The notes: a model not told the origin generated them from the letters alone. A DNA stretch of 57,751 nt from Bacteroidota bacterium (GCA_022561755.1 JADFQN010000002.1:1-57751); one strand, 5' to 3'. Counted from the first letter of the stretch, positions 15,315 to 24,397 are shown. Program-made: numbers and translations.

Positions 15315-17522
15315 TTACGCGAAAGCGGGGCGGATGGTGAAGGGTTCGGTCGTTTCGGGCAGAGCGGCGCTGCTTCCCACGCCGTTCCACTTGAGAATAA
15401 CGATGGTCAGATCGTCTGCAAGGCTGTTGCTTCCGGCAAAATCGCGTCGGTCGGAGAGGATGGCCGCCAGTACGTCGGAGGCGGAGTGCTCGCGGAGGTC
15501 GTGGATGGCGTCGGTGAGGCGGTCGTACCCGTACTCGTCGCCGTCGGCGTTACGGGTTTCCACGAGGCCGTCGGTGTAGAGGGCGAAGACATCCCCCGGC
15601 ACGAGGCGGACGACCTGCTCGTGCAGCGTCCGGCGGAAGAGTGGGCCGGGATCGAGGCCGATGCCGATGCCGTCCGCTCGGAGGAGCCACGGGCCATCGT
15701 CTGCCCGCGCCATCACAATCGGGCAGTGGCCCGCGCGCGCCAGCGTGAAGGTGCCTTCGCGGGTGTCGAGGATCCCGTATACGGCCGAGATAAATGCCCG
15801 GCGGGCCAGTGAAGGGGTCAACGCCTCGTTGGCAAGCGCCAGAAAAGCGCCCGGCGAGCGCGTCAATTTGGCCGAACTCTGGACGATACCCTTCAACTGC
15901 GCCATGTAGAACGCGGCGGCGGCGCCCTTGCCCGCCACATCGGCAACGAGGATGCCAAAGCAGCCCTCGCCGAGATCGACCACGTCGTAATAATCGCCTG
16001 CAATTTCCTCCGCGGGGTGCTCGGCGACGGCGAGTTCTGCTCCATCCATCTCAGGGAGGCTCTGCGGGAGGAGTCGTTGCTGCACTTCGCGAGCCAGTGC
16101 CAGTTCGCGAGCCAGCCTTTCCTTTTCCAACGCATCCTGAAAAAGCGACGCATGAGATAGCGCCAGCGCCGCTTGTCCGGCGAACGTAGCCAGCGCCGTC
16201 ACGTCGTCGTCCTCAAACCCATCCGTCATCGGCTTGGCCGCGAAGAGCGCACCGTACGATTGGCCGCCGGCCATCAGCGGAAGCACGGCGAGGCTGCCTA
16301 TGTGGTCGCGGGGTTTGGCGTGAACACGGTGATCTGCTGCAGCCGTGCCCAACAGCAGAGGCGCGGTGCTTCGCGCCACATCTTCGACCAGCGCATCCAC
16401 GGCTACGAGGCGCAGCACATCCTGTTTTGTAATGCCGGAGGCGGCGGCAACACGCGGCGCCAGTGAGCCGCTTGCCGGGTCAATCAGCGCCAGCCACGCG
16501 GACTCCGCGATGCCGGCCAGTACGGGCGCCCCCGATATGGTCTCCACGAGTTGGTCGCGGTCGAGAACTTCAGTGGAAAGCTCCGCCAGTGCTTTGAATG
16601 CCCTTATTTCGCCGGTTTGTTGCGCGAACGCCTGCGTCGTGGGGAGGTGGAAGAGGAGCGAAAGAACGGCGGTGATCGTGTACAGAAAGCCGAACACGAG
16701 GGCGAATACGACTAGCCCTCCGAGCGATCGGCTGAACAGGTAGAGATACGGGACGCGCTCGCCGGCGAACAAACCCGCCGCCGAGGCGAGGCCGGAGAAC
16801 TGCTGAAAGAGCACGAGGCCAAGCAGTACGGCCAGCCCTGCCGAGAAGAGCATGGTGAGAAGCTTGTGCCGGAAGGTGAGGGGCACTATCCACCCCAGCC
16901 GGAAGGCGCAGTACACCATAGGGACGAGACTGCCAACCACCAACAACGTGGTTAAAATCGGCGGGTCGGCGGTGGGGAGAAGGAGCGCCGTCGAGAGCGC
17001 CGCCACGCTCATCAGAGCGAGCATGGCGCGCCATATTTGGCGCGTCCGACGCGTCCGCCGGAAGAGCACCAGCGGCCGTAACGAGTGCAGAACCACTACG
17101 GCGAAGAACGTCTCGATAAAGGCCAGAACGATTGCTGAGATGGCCGTCGCGAGGTCACCCGAGAGAGACGTGCGGGGGTTCACGTGACCCTCTCCGACAA
17201 ACATCCTAAGCACCACCATCACCATCAATAGCCCTATGGCCATCAGCAAGGCACGCCAGAGCGCGCGTAGCGGATCGTACCTCGAGCGCTCGAACCACGG
17301 TGTGGCGGCGAGGTACAGGAGGGCTGCGAAACCAATGCTCCCGACGTTTATGAGCACACGCGTGAACGCGGTGATGGGTGCGCCGACCAGGGAAAAGCCT
17401 CCGTGGGTCACCGCGAGAACGGCAAAGAGGACCGCTGCTGCTACCATCAGCGCGATTCGCCCCGTGCGCCCCGCCGGCAGGACGGAACGAAATTGGGCGA
17501 GCAACGGTGGGAACTGGGGCAC
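15315..17522 (-). CDS. Membrane-bound PP2C/SpoIIE-type phosphatase with GAF domain (RsbU-like)
   Basis: The 735-residue protein has an N-terminal membrane part with about eight hydrophobic segments (residues 20-300), a GAF domain (about 315-465), a coiled-coil linker with EREL-like helices (LAREVQQRLLPQSLPEMDG) and a C-terminal SpoIIE phosphatase domain. Metal-binding aspartates are visible in EEIAGDYYDVV, ILVADVAGKG, LYTDGLVE and SLADDLTIVIL. It is expected to dephosphorylate the STAS antagonist encoded downstream in response to a membrane or small-molecule signal. It diverges from the 17745 gene. Confidence 0.92.
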   Translation of the reverse strand: MPQFPPLLAQFRSVLPAGRTGRIALMVAAAVLFAVLAVTHGGFSLVGAPITAFTRVLINVGSIGFAALLYLAATPWFERSRYDPLRALWRALLMAIGLLMVMVVLRMFVGEGHVNPRTSLSGDLATAISAIVLAFIETFFAVVVLHSLRPLVLFRRTRRTRQIWRAMLALMSVAALSTALLLPTADPPILTTLLVVGSLVPMVYCAFRLGWIVPLTFRHKLLTMLFSAGLAVLLGLVLFQQFSGLASAAGLFAGERVPYLYLFSRSLGGLVVFALVFGFLYTITAVLSLLFHLPTTQAFAQQTGEIRAFKALAELSTEVLDRDQLVETISGAPVLAGIAESAWLALIDPASGSLAPRVAAASGITKQDVLRLVAVDALVEDVARSTAPLLLGTAAADHRVHAKPRDHIGSLAVLPLMAGGQSYGALFAAKPMTDGFEDDDVTALATFAGQAALALSHASLFQDALEKERLARELALAREVQQRLLPQSLPEMDGAELAVAEHPAEEIAGDYYDVVDLGEGCFGILVADVAGKGAAAAFYMAQLKGIVQSSAKLTRSPGAFLALANEALTPSLARRAFISAVYGILDTREGTFTLARAGHCPIVMARADDGPWLLRADGIGIGLDPGPLFRRTLHEQVVRLVPGDVFALYTDGLVETRNADGDEYGYDRLTDAIHDLREHSASDVLAAILSDRRDFAGSNSLADDLTIVILKWNGVGSSAALPETTEPFTIRPAFA

Positions 17523-17744
17523 GGTGGCGGGGAAAACTCGAGAAGTTCCTGCCTCCGGCTTATCGCAAGAACGGGAGTTCAGGTTACATCGGCGCTTTGC
17601 TGCGCCGCGCGGCTGCCGAGAAAGCCACTCGACAATATACTTGGGGCTTGTTCAGCGGGCCTCGGCAGCGGGCAACCTTGGCGGCATTCGCTCGTAAAGC
17701 CCTGACGTATTATTCGGCCGCCGGCGTCCTCCCCGTCTACACCA

Positions 17745-19553
17745 TTGCGTCGCTTCTTTTCCCGCTTCCTACTCGTTGCTCTCGCCGGCGTGCTGCTTTT
17801 CGCGCTCGTGAGGTTCATCGGCGGTTCCGGCGAACCGGGCGCGCTGGTTTCATTTGGTACCAGCCTCGACCCCAACGAATTGCGCCACAAGGCCTTCGAG
17901 GTCGACCGAACCGTTCGGCTTGCGGTTCATGCAGTGGGCTCGTTCGAGGGCGAAGACGCACTTGCGGTATATGGGTGGATTGTCGATCGCGCGTCCGGCG
18001 ATGTAGTCTGGCAGATGCTGCCGGAAAACTCCGAAGTCGGGCGAGGAACCCTCGCAACGGCCGATGACACCCTCGCTTTCGAGCCCGGCGTGTACGACGC
18101 GTGGTTCACTTCGTACGGCGATCCGCTGAGGCGAGTGGAAAATTCCGGCGACGGATTTCTTGACCGCCTCGGGTCGTTCCTTAGCCGCGACGGGCGGATC
18201 TGGTACGCCGACGCGGAGCGCTGGCGCTTCCGGCTGAGTTACGCCGAGCCATCCACCGCTGACCTTGTCCACGGATTACATGGCACAGATGGACGGCCCG
18301 ACGAAAACCTGGCAGAGCCTGATGGGCTCGTGTGGGCAAGCGGCCCTGCCCGAAACCGGAACGACCACTCGTATCTGTTCGAGTTATCCGGTTCGGTTGA
18401 ATTGCGCTTGCAGGCCACCGGTGAACGAGTGGAAGGGGAGCTTCTGGACGGCGCTCAGATCACACGCATTTTTGATGGTGAAGTGGTTTGGGACATGGCC
18501 AACACACCGATGAGTTGGGCCGGCGGATCGATAAAGAATCAAGAGGTGGATACGACGATCACGCTTCCTCGTGGGTTTTATCAGGCCTCGTTCACGACTG
18601 ACCGCAGCCATGCGTACGATCACTGGACGGGCAATCCTCCACTCAATCCTGTTGGCTGGGGATTGACGATCACGGTCGCCGACTCAGGCGCCGCTACGCA
18701 CATCGCAGCGTTCGATCCGTGGAGTGGAAGGCTGCCGCGTATTGCGTCCTTCTCCTGCGTGGGCGACGACGAAATGTTGGAGGAAACCTTCACGCTGCCG
18801 GATACTACGGTCGTGATGATCTCGTCGGTTGGCGAGATTATCGGGAGTACTTCGTACGACTACGCGGTGCTTCTCCGGCAACCGCCTAACACGATTGGCA
18901 CCGAAGAGGTCTGGTCGATGGAACATGCGGAAACAAGCCACGCCGGCGGAACCGGCAAAAACCAGCTCGCCGAAGCCATCCTCACGCTGGAGCCTGGGAC
19001 GTACGTGCTTTCGTACCGGACGGACGGCTCGCACGATTGCAGCGAATTCAACGGCGATCCGCCCGACAATCCGGACCGCTGGGGCGCCACGCTCTTCGCC
19101 TTCGACCCCGACTTCGATTTGAGCACGGTCACGCGGTCAGATCCGCGCCCGGACGACATCGGGCACGTGGGCATCGACAGCACCGGCGCGCCGTCCGGTG
19201 AGGTACTGGTCCGCTTCAAGCGCGTTCGGAACGATGAGCACCGGCGCGCGACGTTCAGGATGCATGAAGCAGGCACGATTCGCGTCTACGCGCTGGGTGA
19301 GATCCTCCCGAGTGGCGCCTACGACTACGCGTGGATCGAAGACGCCAACGGTGAGGCCATTTGGACGATGAGCCGCGGGAACACCACGGTCGCAGGCGGC
19401 TCGGCCAAAAACCGCCTTTTCGACGGCTCGTTGGCATTGGCAGCCGGGCGTTACACCCTCCACTACATAACAGACGGTAGCCACGCCTACGGCGATTTTC
19501 ATCAGCCGCCCAACGACCCGGCCTCATGGGGAGTGGTTATCTACCGGCAGTGA
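17745..19553 (+). CDS. Secreted or anchored protein with four copies of an unrecognised repeat domain
   Basis: I do not recognise this 602-residue protein. It begins with a basic residue group and one hydrophobic segment (residues 8-25), a signal anchor or signal peptide. Four repeats of about 100 residues follow (about 50-160, 208-311, 344-453, 500-602). Repeats 2-4 share a pattern: VWxM, then AGGSxKN or AGGTGKN, then LxxGxYxxxYxTDxSH, then PPxNPxxWG. Repeat 1 keeps only VWQM and FEPGVYDAWFTSYGDP. The TTG start was chosen because it opens the hydrophobic segment. It probably acts outside the cytoplasm; role unknown. Confidence 0.7.
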   Translation: MRRFFSRFLLVALAGVLLFALVRFIGGSGEPGALVSFGTSLDPNELRHKAFEVDRTVRLAVHAVGSFEGEDALAVYGWIVDRASGDVVWQMLPENSEVGRGTLATADDTLAFEPGVYDAWFTSYGDPLRRVENSGDGFLDRLGSFLSRDGRIWYADAERWRFRLSYAEPSTADLVHGLHGTDGRPDENLAEPDGLVWASGPARNRNDHSYLFELSGSVELRLQATGERVEGELLDGAQITRIFDGEVVWDMANTPMSWAGGSIKNQEVDTTITLPRGFYQASFTTDRSHAYDHWTGNPPLNPVGWGLTITVADSGAATHIAAFDPWSGRLPRIASFSCVGDDEMLEETFTLPDTTVVMISSVGEIIGSTSYDYAVLLRQPPNTIGTEEVWSMEHAETSHAGGTGKNQLAEAILTLEPGTYVLSYRTDGSHDCSEFNGDPPDNPDRWGATLFAFDPDFDLSTVTRSDPRPDDIGHVGIDSTGAPSGEVLVRFKRVRNDEHRRATFRMHEAGTIRVYALGEILPSGAYDYAWIEDANGEAIWTMSRGNTTVAGGSAKNRLFDGSLALAAGRYTLHYITDGSHAYGDFHQPPNDPASWGVVIYRQ

Positions 19554-19689
19554 ATGGTCCGGATGCGGAGAGGTGCGGGTTGCAATCCTCGTAAGGAGGC
19601 CACCGAGAACGAATGGTGGGGATGCATACTAAAGGGAAAAGGGCCATGGGAAAAGTTTGAGGATAGGCGGGAAGGTGGTCGAGGCGGGG

Positions 19690-19770
19690 AGGCCAACTTG
19701 TAATCTGAAACCTTCGAACCTGTAACCTTTTAACCTGTAACCTTCGAACCCTAAAACCTGAAACCCAAGT
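19690..19770. repeat. Word repeat block (AACCTGT/AACCTTC type)
   Basis: CTTGTAATCTGAAACC is followed by CGAACCTGTAACC, TTTTAACCTGTAACC and CGAACCCTAAAACC, words of 7 or 8 nt in one orientation. The opposite arm is weak in this copy. It runs up to the TTG start of the ppx-like gene, so its last bases form the untranslated leader of that gene. Confidence 0.75.
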
Positions 19771-19775
19771 ACCAG

Positions 19776-20693
19776 TTGGCCACAGAACAGAACCACGCCC
19801 GCCGCATCGCCGCCATCGACGTGGGGACCAACACCGTGATGTGCTTGGTGGCGGATGTTCTTCCGGACGGAAGCCTCGAAGTGTTGACCGACGAAGAGCG
19901 CTTCGCACGGCTTGGAGAAGGGGTGGATGAAACCGGACGGCTCTCGGAAGCTTCCATGGATCGCGTTGTCGCTCGCCTCGCAGAATGCAAAACCACCGCC
20001 GAACGGTTCGACGCTGAGACCATCGTTATCGGCGCGACGAGCGCTTCTCGAGATGCAACCAACACTGAAGAACTCATCAGGCGCGTGAATGACGAGCTTG
20101 GTCTCGATTACCGCGTGCTGTCCGGCGAAGAGGAAGCGGAACTGAGCTTCCGGGGTGCATTGGCATTGGTTCCTGGGACCTCTGAGGCCCGCGTGCTCGA
20201 TGTCGGCGGCGGATCGACTGAGATCGTCGTTGGCGAAGACGGCGCGATTCGATTCCGAACCAGCATGGACGTGGGCAGCGTGCGCCTCACGGAGCAGTTT
20301 TTCTTGTCAACGCCGCCTTCAGCCGTACAAATACGAAGGGCGGAAAGGGCCTTGGATGCTGTTCTGGGGATGATTTCACGCGATTCCCTCGCCGGACTGC
20401 CGCTTATCGAAGGAGGAGGAACGGCTCGTGTCTTGGCCTCCCTGATTGGAGCCGGCGAGCCTGCTCCGACCATTCCACGTCGCGTGGTCCGCGAGTGGCG
20501 CGACCGGCTGCTGACGATGTCACCCGACAAGGTTCGCGCGCTCAACCCGGACATGCTCGGCGGCCGCGAAGACATCGCCGGCGCAACGCTCCTCATTCTC
20601 GACGCCGTCATGCAGCGCTTCGGCTTCGAGGCCTTCATAGCCGGGCAGGGCGGGCTGAGGCACGGGCTAGCGCTGCTGAATGGTGAGCGCTGA
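19776..20693 (+). CDS. ppx: Exopolyphosphatase / pppGpp phosphohydrolase family protein
   Basis: Ppx/GppA enzymes hydrolyse the terminal phosphate of polyphosphate or convert pppGpp to ppGpp. The 305-residue protein has the actin-like ATPase motifs AAIDVGTNTVMCLVAD, LSGEEEAELSFRGA and RVLDVGGGSTEIVVGED, and EGGGTARVLASLI near the end. It is the short single-module form common in Bacteroidota. The start is TTG at 19776, directly after a repeat block. With rel elsewhere in the window it could join (p)ppGpp metabolism, but that is inference. Confidence 0.9.
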   Translation: MATEQNHARRIAAIDVGTNTVMCLVADVLPDGSLEVLTDEERFARLGEGVDETGRLSEASMDRVVARLAECKTTAERFDAETIVIGATSASRDATNTEELIRRVNDELGLDYRVLSGEEEAELSFRGALALVPGTSEARVLDVGGGSTEIVVGEDGAIRFRTSMDVGSVRLTEQFFLSTPPSAVQIRRAERALDAVLGMISRDSLAGLPLIEGGGTARVLASLIGAGEPAPTIPRRVVREWRDRLLTMSPDKVRALNPDMLGGREDIAGATLLILDAVMQRFGFEAFIAGQGGLRHGLALLNGER

Positions 20694-20806
20694 AGGATGA
20701 ATGCTGAAGTCGCCGCTCTTCGTTCTTTGTGCTTTGATCTCAGCAGTCTGCTACCAGTGGCCTTCTTCTTTCACCGTTCATCCTTTAGCATTCATCCTTT
20801 TTCTGG
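20686..20806. repeat. Heptad-word block, inverted arms (TTCATCC type)
   Basis: GCGCTGAAGGATGAATGCTGAAG at the ppx end is opposed by TTCATCC TTTAGCA TTCATCC TTT (about 20777-20800), words spaced exactly 7 nt. The left arm contains the ppx stop codon. Between the arms no gene is seen. The same TTCATCC words recur at 29.9-30.04 kb. Confidence 0.78.
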
Positions 20807-20858
20807 AACCACGTCTGCCATCTCCCGTCTTCTGCACCCCCAAGCCCACCTTCGCCCC

Positions 20859-21959
20859 ATGTCCATCACTCGCGACGCCGTTATGGCCGCCCTCGGCACC
20901 GTTGAGGACCCCGATCTGAAGAAGGATCTGGTGACGCTCAACATGATCCGCGATCTGGAAATCGACGGGTTGCAGGTTGTGTTCACTGTGGTGCTCACCA
21001 CGCCCGCGTGCCCGCTCAAGGAGCTGATCCGAACGCGGTGCGAAACTGCCATTCACCGCGACGTGGATGACACGGCAGAGGTAATCGTGAACATGGACGC
21101 GAACGTGACGATGCCTGGCGCCGACGCCGCCACAGAAGGCGGGAGCCGGGGTGTCCGGAACTTCATCGCCGTGGCGAGCGGCAAGGGGGGCGTCGGCAAG
21201 AGCACGATTGCGGCGAATCTTGCCGTGGCGCTGGCAAAGACCGGCGCATCCGTTGGGCTGGTGGATACGGACATCTACGGCCCCAGCGTGCCTGTCATGT
21301 TCGGCATCGACACCTCGGTGAAGCCGCGCGTGAACGACGAGCGCAAGATCATCCCGTTGGAGGCGCACGGCGTGAAGCTCCTCTCGATGGGTTTCCTGGT
21401 GGATGAAAAGGACGCGGTAGTCTGGCGTGGCCCGATGGTTTCGTCCGCCGTTCGGCAGTTCCTCGGCGACGCCGAGTGGGGCGAACTCGACTACCTCATC
21501 CTCGACCTCCCGCCCGGCACCGGCGACATCCAGCTCACCATCGTGCAGACCGTCCCGCTCACGGGCGCCGTCATCGTCTCTACGCCGCAGGACGTGGCCC
21601 TCGCTGACGCGAGAAAAGGAGTGGCTATGTTCCGCAAAGTGAATGTACCCGTTCTTGGCATCGTCGAGAACATGGCCTACTTCACGCCCCCAGACCTCCC
21701 CGACCGCAAGTACTACCTCTTCGGAGAGGGTGGCGCGCGGCGTTTCGCGGAAGAAGCCGAAGCTCCGTTTCTCGGCGAGGTGCCCATCGAACAGGCCCTC
21801 CGCGAGAGCGGCGACTCCGGCACGCCCATCGTAGAGCTCGAACCGGACAGCGCAAGTGCGCGCGCACTCGTCGAAATCGCCCAAAACACGGCGCAGCAAG
21901 TCTCCATTCGTAACGCCGAGGCTCCGCCGACGCAGCAGGTGGAAATTTTGCGTCAGTGA
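20859..21959 (+). CDS. mrp: Mrp/NBP35-family Fe-S cluster carrier ATPase
   Basis: Mrp/ApbC P-loop ATPases carry Fe-S clusters to apoproteins. The 366-residue protein has an N-terminal MIP18/DUF59 domain (residues 1-85, with TTPACPLKELI), then the deviant Walker A GKGGVGKST (residues 108-116), IYGPSVPVMFG, YLILDLPPGTGD and IVENMAYFTPPD. The CxxC found after ENMxYF in many homologues is absent here, as I recall for Bacteroidota members. The ATG at 20859 fits the domain start; the frame upstream is repeat sequence. A NifU-type scaffold gene follows. Confidence 0.93.
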   Translation: MSITRDAVMAALGTVEDPDLKKDLVTLNMIRDLEIDGLQVVFTVVLTTPACPLKELIRTRCETAIHRDVDDTAEVIVNMDANVTMPGADAATEGGSRGVRNFIAVASGKGGVGKSTIAANLAVALAKTGASVGLVDTDIYGPSVPVMFGIDTSVKPRVNDERKIIPLEAHGVKLLSMGFLVDEKDAVVWRGPMVSSAVRQFLGDAEWGELDYLILDLPPGTGDIQLTIVQTVPLTGAVIVSTPQDVALADARKGVAMFRKVNVPVLGIVENMAYFTPPDLPDRKYYLFGEGGARRFAEEAEAPFLGEVPIEQALRESGDSGTPIVELEPDSASARALVEIAQNTAQQVSIRNAEAPPTQQVEILRQ

Positions 21960-22026
21960 TGCTGATTACGCGATTACGTGAACCCAGTATTGGGGTCGCC
22001 TCACGTAATCACGTGTTCACGTAATC
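21960..22026. repeat. Inverted word-repeat block (GATTACG / CACGTAAT type)
   Basis: GATTACGCGATTACGTGAAC is opposed by CACGTAATCACGTGTTCACGTAATC, with words of 7-8 nt. It begins directly at the mrp stop codon and ends 84 bp before the NifU-type gene. The words match those in the gap before pfkA. Confidence 0.72.
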
Positions 22027-22109
22027 ATCCGCAGCTCTTTCGCGGTGCATCCGAACCTCAGCGCCCCGCTCCGCGTTAACTTCCTCTCTGCCTAGCACAG
22101 CACTGCCGC

Positions 22110-22388
22110 ATGGCCGACACTGCCCATCCCGACCCCAAAGACCCGCAGCTTCTGAAGCGCATCGAGGAGACCCTCGACACCATCCGGCCGTACTTGATGG
22201 CGGATGGCGGCTCCGTGCGTTTGCAAGACGTGACCGACGATATGGTGGTCGAACTGGAGCTGCTTGGCGCCTGTGGAACGTGTCCGATGAGCATGATGAC
22301 ACTCCGAGCGGGCATCGAGCAGGCCATTAAACGATCCGTCCCCGAAGTGACCCGCGTCGAAGCCGTCGCGCCTGCCCAGATTGCCTGA
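22110..22388 (+). CDS. NifU C-terminal-domain Fe-S scaffold protein
   Basis: The 92-residue protein is a stand-alone Nfu domain that binds a [4Fe-4S] cluster with the CxxC motif C55/C58 (GACGTCPMS), preceded by PYLMADGGSVRLQDV and followed by TLRAGIEQAIKRSVPEV. It belongs to Fe-S assembly or delivery in the cytoplasm. It follows mrp at 150 bp in the same direction, so both could feed the many Fe-S proteins, including ActB in this window. Confidence 0.94.
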   Translation: MADTAHPDPKDPQLLKRIEETLDTIRPYLMADGGSVRLQDVTDDMVVELELLGACGTCPMSMMTLRAGIEQAIKRSVPEVTRVEAVAPAQIA

Positions 22389-22466
22389 ATAGCCCTCAGC
22401 GCCCCGTTCCGGAGCGCTTGTCATCTGCGCTCCTCTGTCGAACAAATAACTACCGGGCCTTTTCTG

Positions 22467-23108
22467 ATGGCCGAGAAGCATCACCACATAACCCGGATCG
22501 ACATCGAGCCCACGGAGAAGTATCCGAAACGGCACCCCACCCACGGCTGGCAGGTTCGGGTTAGGCGCGAAGGCAACCGGCTCTCCAAGTTTTTCGCGGA
22601 TGCTCGCAACGGCGGTTCCGACGGCGCCATGGAGGCCTCCTTGGTCTACCGCGACGAGTTGTTGGAGGGGCTTCCACCTCCCGCCGCCCGTCCGCGCAAG
22701 GCGTGGTCGAATACGGGCGTGGTTGGCCTGAGCGTCCGCGATAAGGAGGAAGGGGAAGGCAAAACCGTCGTGCAGCTGAACTGGGTAGGTTCCGACGGGA
22801 AGCGGAAGGGTGCGTCCTATTCCGTCGAGAAGTGGGGGCTGCGCCAGGCGCTTTGGAATGGTTGCCTGCGTTTGCACGAAGAGCGGGAAGCGGCCGGAAA
22901 GCCGACAGAAGAACCACATGTGATGTTCGCTCGGGCGCAGGAGCCCTTCGCCGATCGCATTCAGGAAGAGGTGGACGCTGAGAATGCGGAAGAGCGCCGG
23001 ATTGCCCGCGAAGCCGCCGCCGAGGCCAAGTTCAACGCGCCGGAAGCGAAAGAAAAGCGCGAGGAGAAGGCCTTCGACGATCTCACCAGGACGTTGTTTG
23101 GCGGTTAA
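22467..23108 (+). CDS. Bacterial AP2/ERF-like domain protein
   Basis: The 213-residue protein has two segments with the AP2 pattern: GWQVRVRREGNRLSKFFADA followed by GGSDGAMEASLVYRDELL, and TGVVGLSVRD followed by GKRKGASYSVEKWGLRQALW. In plants AP2 domains bind DNA, and in bacteria they are usually linked to homing endonucleases or are stand-alone proteins of unknown role. The C-terminal third (from about residue 155) is charged and rich in Ala, Glu and Lys, likely helical. No nuclease domain is present. It follows the NifU-type gene, but no functional link is evident. Confidence 0.72.
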   Translation: MAEKHHHITRIDIEPTEKYPKRHPTHGWQVRVRREGNRLSKFFADARNGGSDGAMEASLVYRDELLEGLPPPAARPRKAWSNTGVVGLSVRDKEEGEGKTVVQLNWVGSDGKRKGASYSVEKWGLRQALWNGCLRLHEEREAAGKPTEEPHVMFARAQEPFADRIQEEVDAENAEERRIAREAAAEAKFNAPEAKEKREEKAFDDLTRTLFGG

Positions 23109-23114
23109 ATCCGT

Positions 23115-23174
23115 CGGGTTGGGAGGTTGGAGGGCCTGGGATTGGCAGGTTGAAGGGTGGAAGGTTGAAGATTA
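23115..23174. repeat. Word-repeat arm left of the four-helix pseudogene
   Basis: GGGTTGGGAGGTTGGAGGG and GGCAGGTTGAAGGGTGGAAG form a run of G-rich 7-8-nt words. The last 15 bases before 23174 are the inverted copy of a segment in the block at 23643-23698, so the two arms bracket the pseudogene. Confidence 0.75.
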
Positions 23175-23559
23175 TTGTTGGCGCGACGCAGCCTCGTACC
23201 GTTCGAGATAGCTGATAAATCCAGCTAGTTATCGGCTGATGCTGGAGGCCATCTCAAACAGTTTGTCGAACGACTGCTGCGTCACGAACTCTTCGTCCAG
23301 CGCGCAATACAGTTGCGAACGTACCCCCCCCGACGACCCTTTGGCGATGAAGAGAAATCGGATGAACTCCCGAGTCGTCTGCCGCTCGAAGCCTTCGGCG
23401 ATATTGGACGTGATGGAAATGGCCGCACGCCGAATCTGGTCGCGAAGAGCGAAATCGCGTGAGAAAGTGCACGCTCGTTGATGCAGCGTAGATCTGCTTC
23501 GTAAGCTCTCAGCCGCTCTGCCATGCCTCGATGTCTTCGAAGCGCGTGAAGGTTGCCAT
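23172..23559 (-). pseudogene. Four-helix-bundle (23S rRNA intervening-sequence type) protein, three lesions
   Basis: Read from the ATG at 23559 the gene starts MATFTRFEDIEAWQSG, meets TGA at codon 17 (23511-23509), then continues ELTKQIYAASTSVHF. An extra base near 23461-23464 then changes frame to SRDFALRDQIRRAAISITSN and EFIRFLFIAKGSSG. A TAA at 23231-23229 interrupts the last part, which continues LAGFISYLERYEAASRQQ to the family-typical end. With repair it would be about 128 residues, normal for the family. The number of lesions argues for true decay. The role of these proteins is unknown. Confidence 0.85.
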
Positions 23560-23642
23560 GATGTTTCAGGATGTGTTGAACCGACTCAATAGACAGCCGA
23601 ACCGACAGTTCATAACCACCAACCAACCAATCGAACCCATTC

Positions 23643-23698
23643 TAAAGAAATCTTCAACCTTCCAACCTGCAACCTTTAAATATTCTACCCTTCCATAA
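23643..23698. repeat. Word-repeat arm right of the four-helix pseudogene
   Basis: AAATCTTCAACCTTCCAACC, TGCAACCTTTAAAT and ATTCTACCCTTCC are words of 7-8 nt in the opposite orientation to the left arm at 23115-23174. The gap from 23560 to 23642 shows nothing else. Confidence 0.75.
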
Positions 23699-23704
23699 GC
23701 AGGC

Positions 23705-24397
23705 TCACTTCCCCATCAACGCCCAACCGAACTCCAGCGCAGGGCGCACGCTCTCGGCAAAGTCTGCGACCTGTTGCGTGAAGGCCGGTTTTTGCACGTC
23801 GGTCTCTTTGCAGTCCTGCGAAATGATGAAGCCCTTCCACTTGAGGTACTCGGCGGCGGGCGAATCGGCGTGATCCTCGAAGCCGCGCGGCAAGCGCTTG
23901 AGCGAATCATGTGTAGTGAGTTTCATACCGGCCTTTTCCGCATCCCGTACGATTCCCAAGAACGTCTCCGGTGTGTTGGCCATGCTCTCGCGGATGCGAC
24001 TAAGCAAGGTCTTCTCCGGATTCCAGAACCCCGCAGCGAGGAAGCATTTCTTGGGCTCGATGTGGATGTAAATGCCGCCCGGATCGTCTTTCTTGCCCGA
24101 CGGCGAGAGCACCGCGGCCACGTGCGTCTTGTACGGATCCTTGTTCTTGGAGAACCGGATGTCGCGGTAGATGCGAAAAACCGAGCCCTTCGGATCGCCG
24201 TTTAGCGGGAGTCCTCGCAGTCGTACTTCATGCGCCACGTCGGCCACGAGGCATTTGAGCGGCCACATCACCTCGTCGTCGAAGGTGGACTTGCGCGCCT
24301 TGAACCACGTGCGGTCGTTGTTCTTTTTGAGGTCGGCCAGAAACTTCAGGGCCTCCTTGCGAAAGCCGGGGAAGGGGGGAAGAGCGTCGGTGGGCAC
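23705..24397 (-). CDS. DUF2461 (TIGR02453) family protein
   Basis: The 230-residue protein belongs to a widespread family of unknown function. Characteristic segments are FLADLKKNNDRTWFKARKS, VFRIYRDIRFSKNKDPYKTH and GIYIHIEPKKCFLAAGFW, then the helical region RIRESMANTPETF. No signal peptide, so likely cytoplasmic. Length is normal. Its first ~48 codons are present a second time at 25183-25328, upstream on the same strand, with the nucleotidyltransferase pair in between. Confidence 0.9.
   Translation of the reverse strand: MPTDALPPFPGFRKEALKFLADLKKNNDRTWFKARKSTFDDEVMWPLKCLVADVAHEVRLRGLPLNGDPKGSVFRIYRDIRFSKNKDPYKTHVAAVLSPSGKKDDPGGIYIHIEPKKCFLAAGFWNPEKTLLSRIRESMANTPETFLGIVRDAEKAGMKLTTHDSLKRLPRGFEDHADSPAAEYLKWKGFIISQDCKETDVQKPAFTQQVADFAESVRPALEFGWALMGK

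Noticed and set aside
20697-20858. Upstream start for mrp
   Set aside because: The extension consists of repeat-word sequence and precedes a complete domain that starts at 20859.
20859-21959. Missing CxxC in Mrp as a defect
   Set aside because: Bacteroidota-type Mrp proteins commonly lack this motif, so it is not unusual here.
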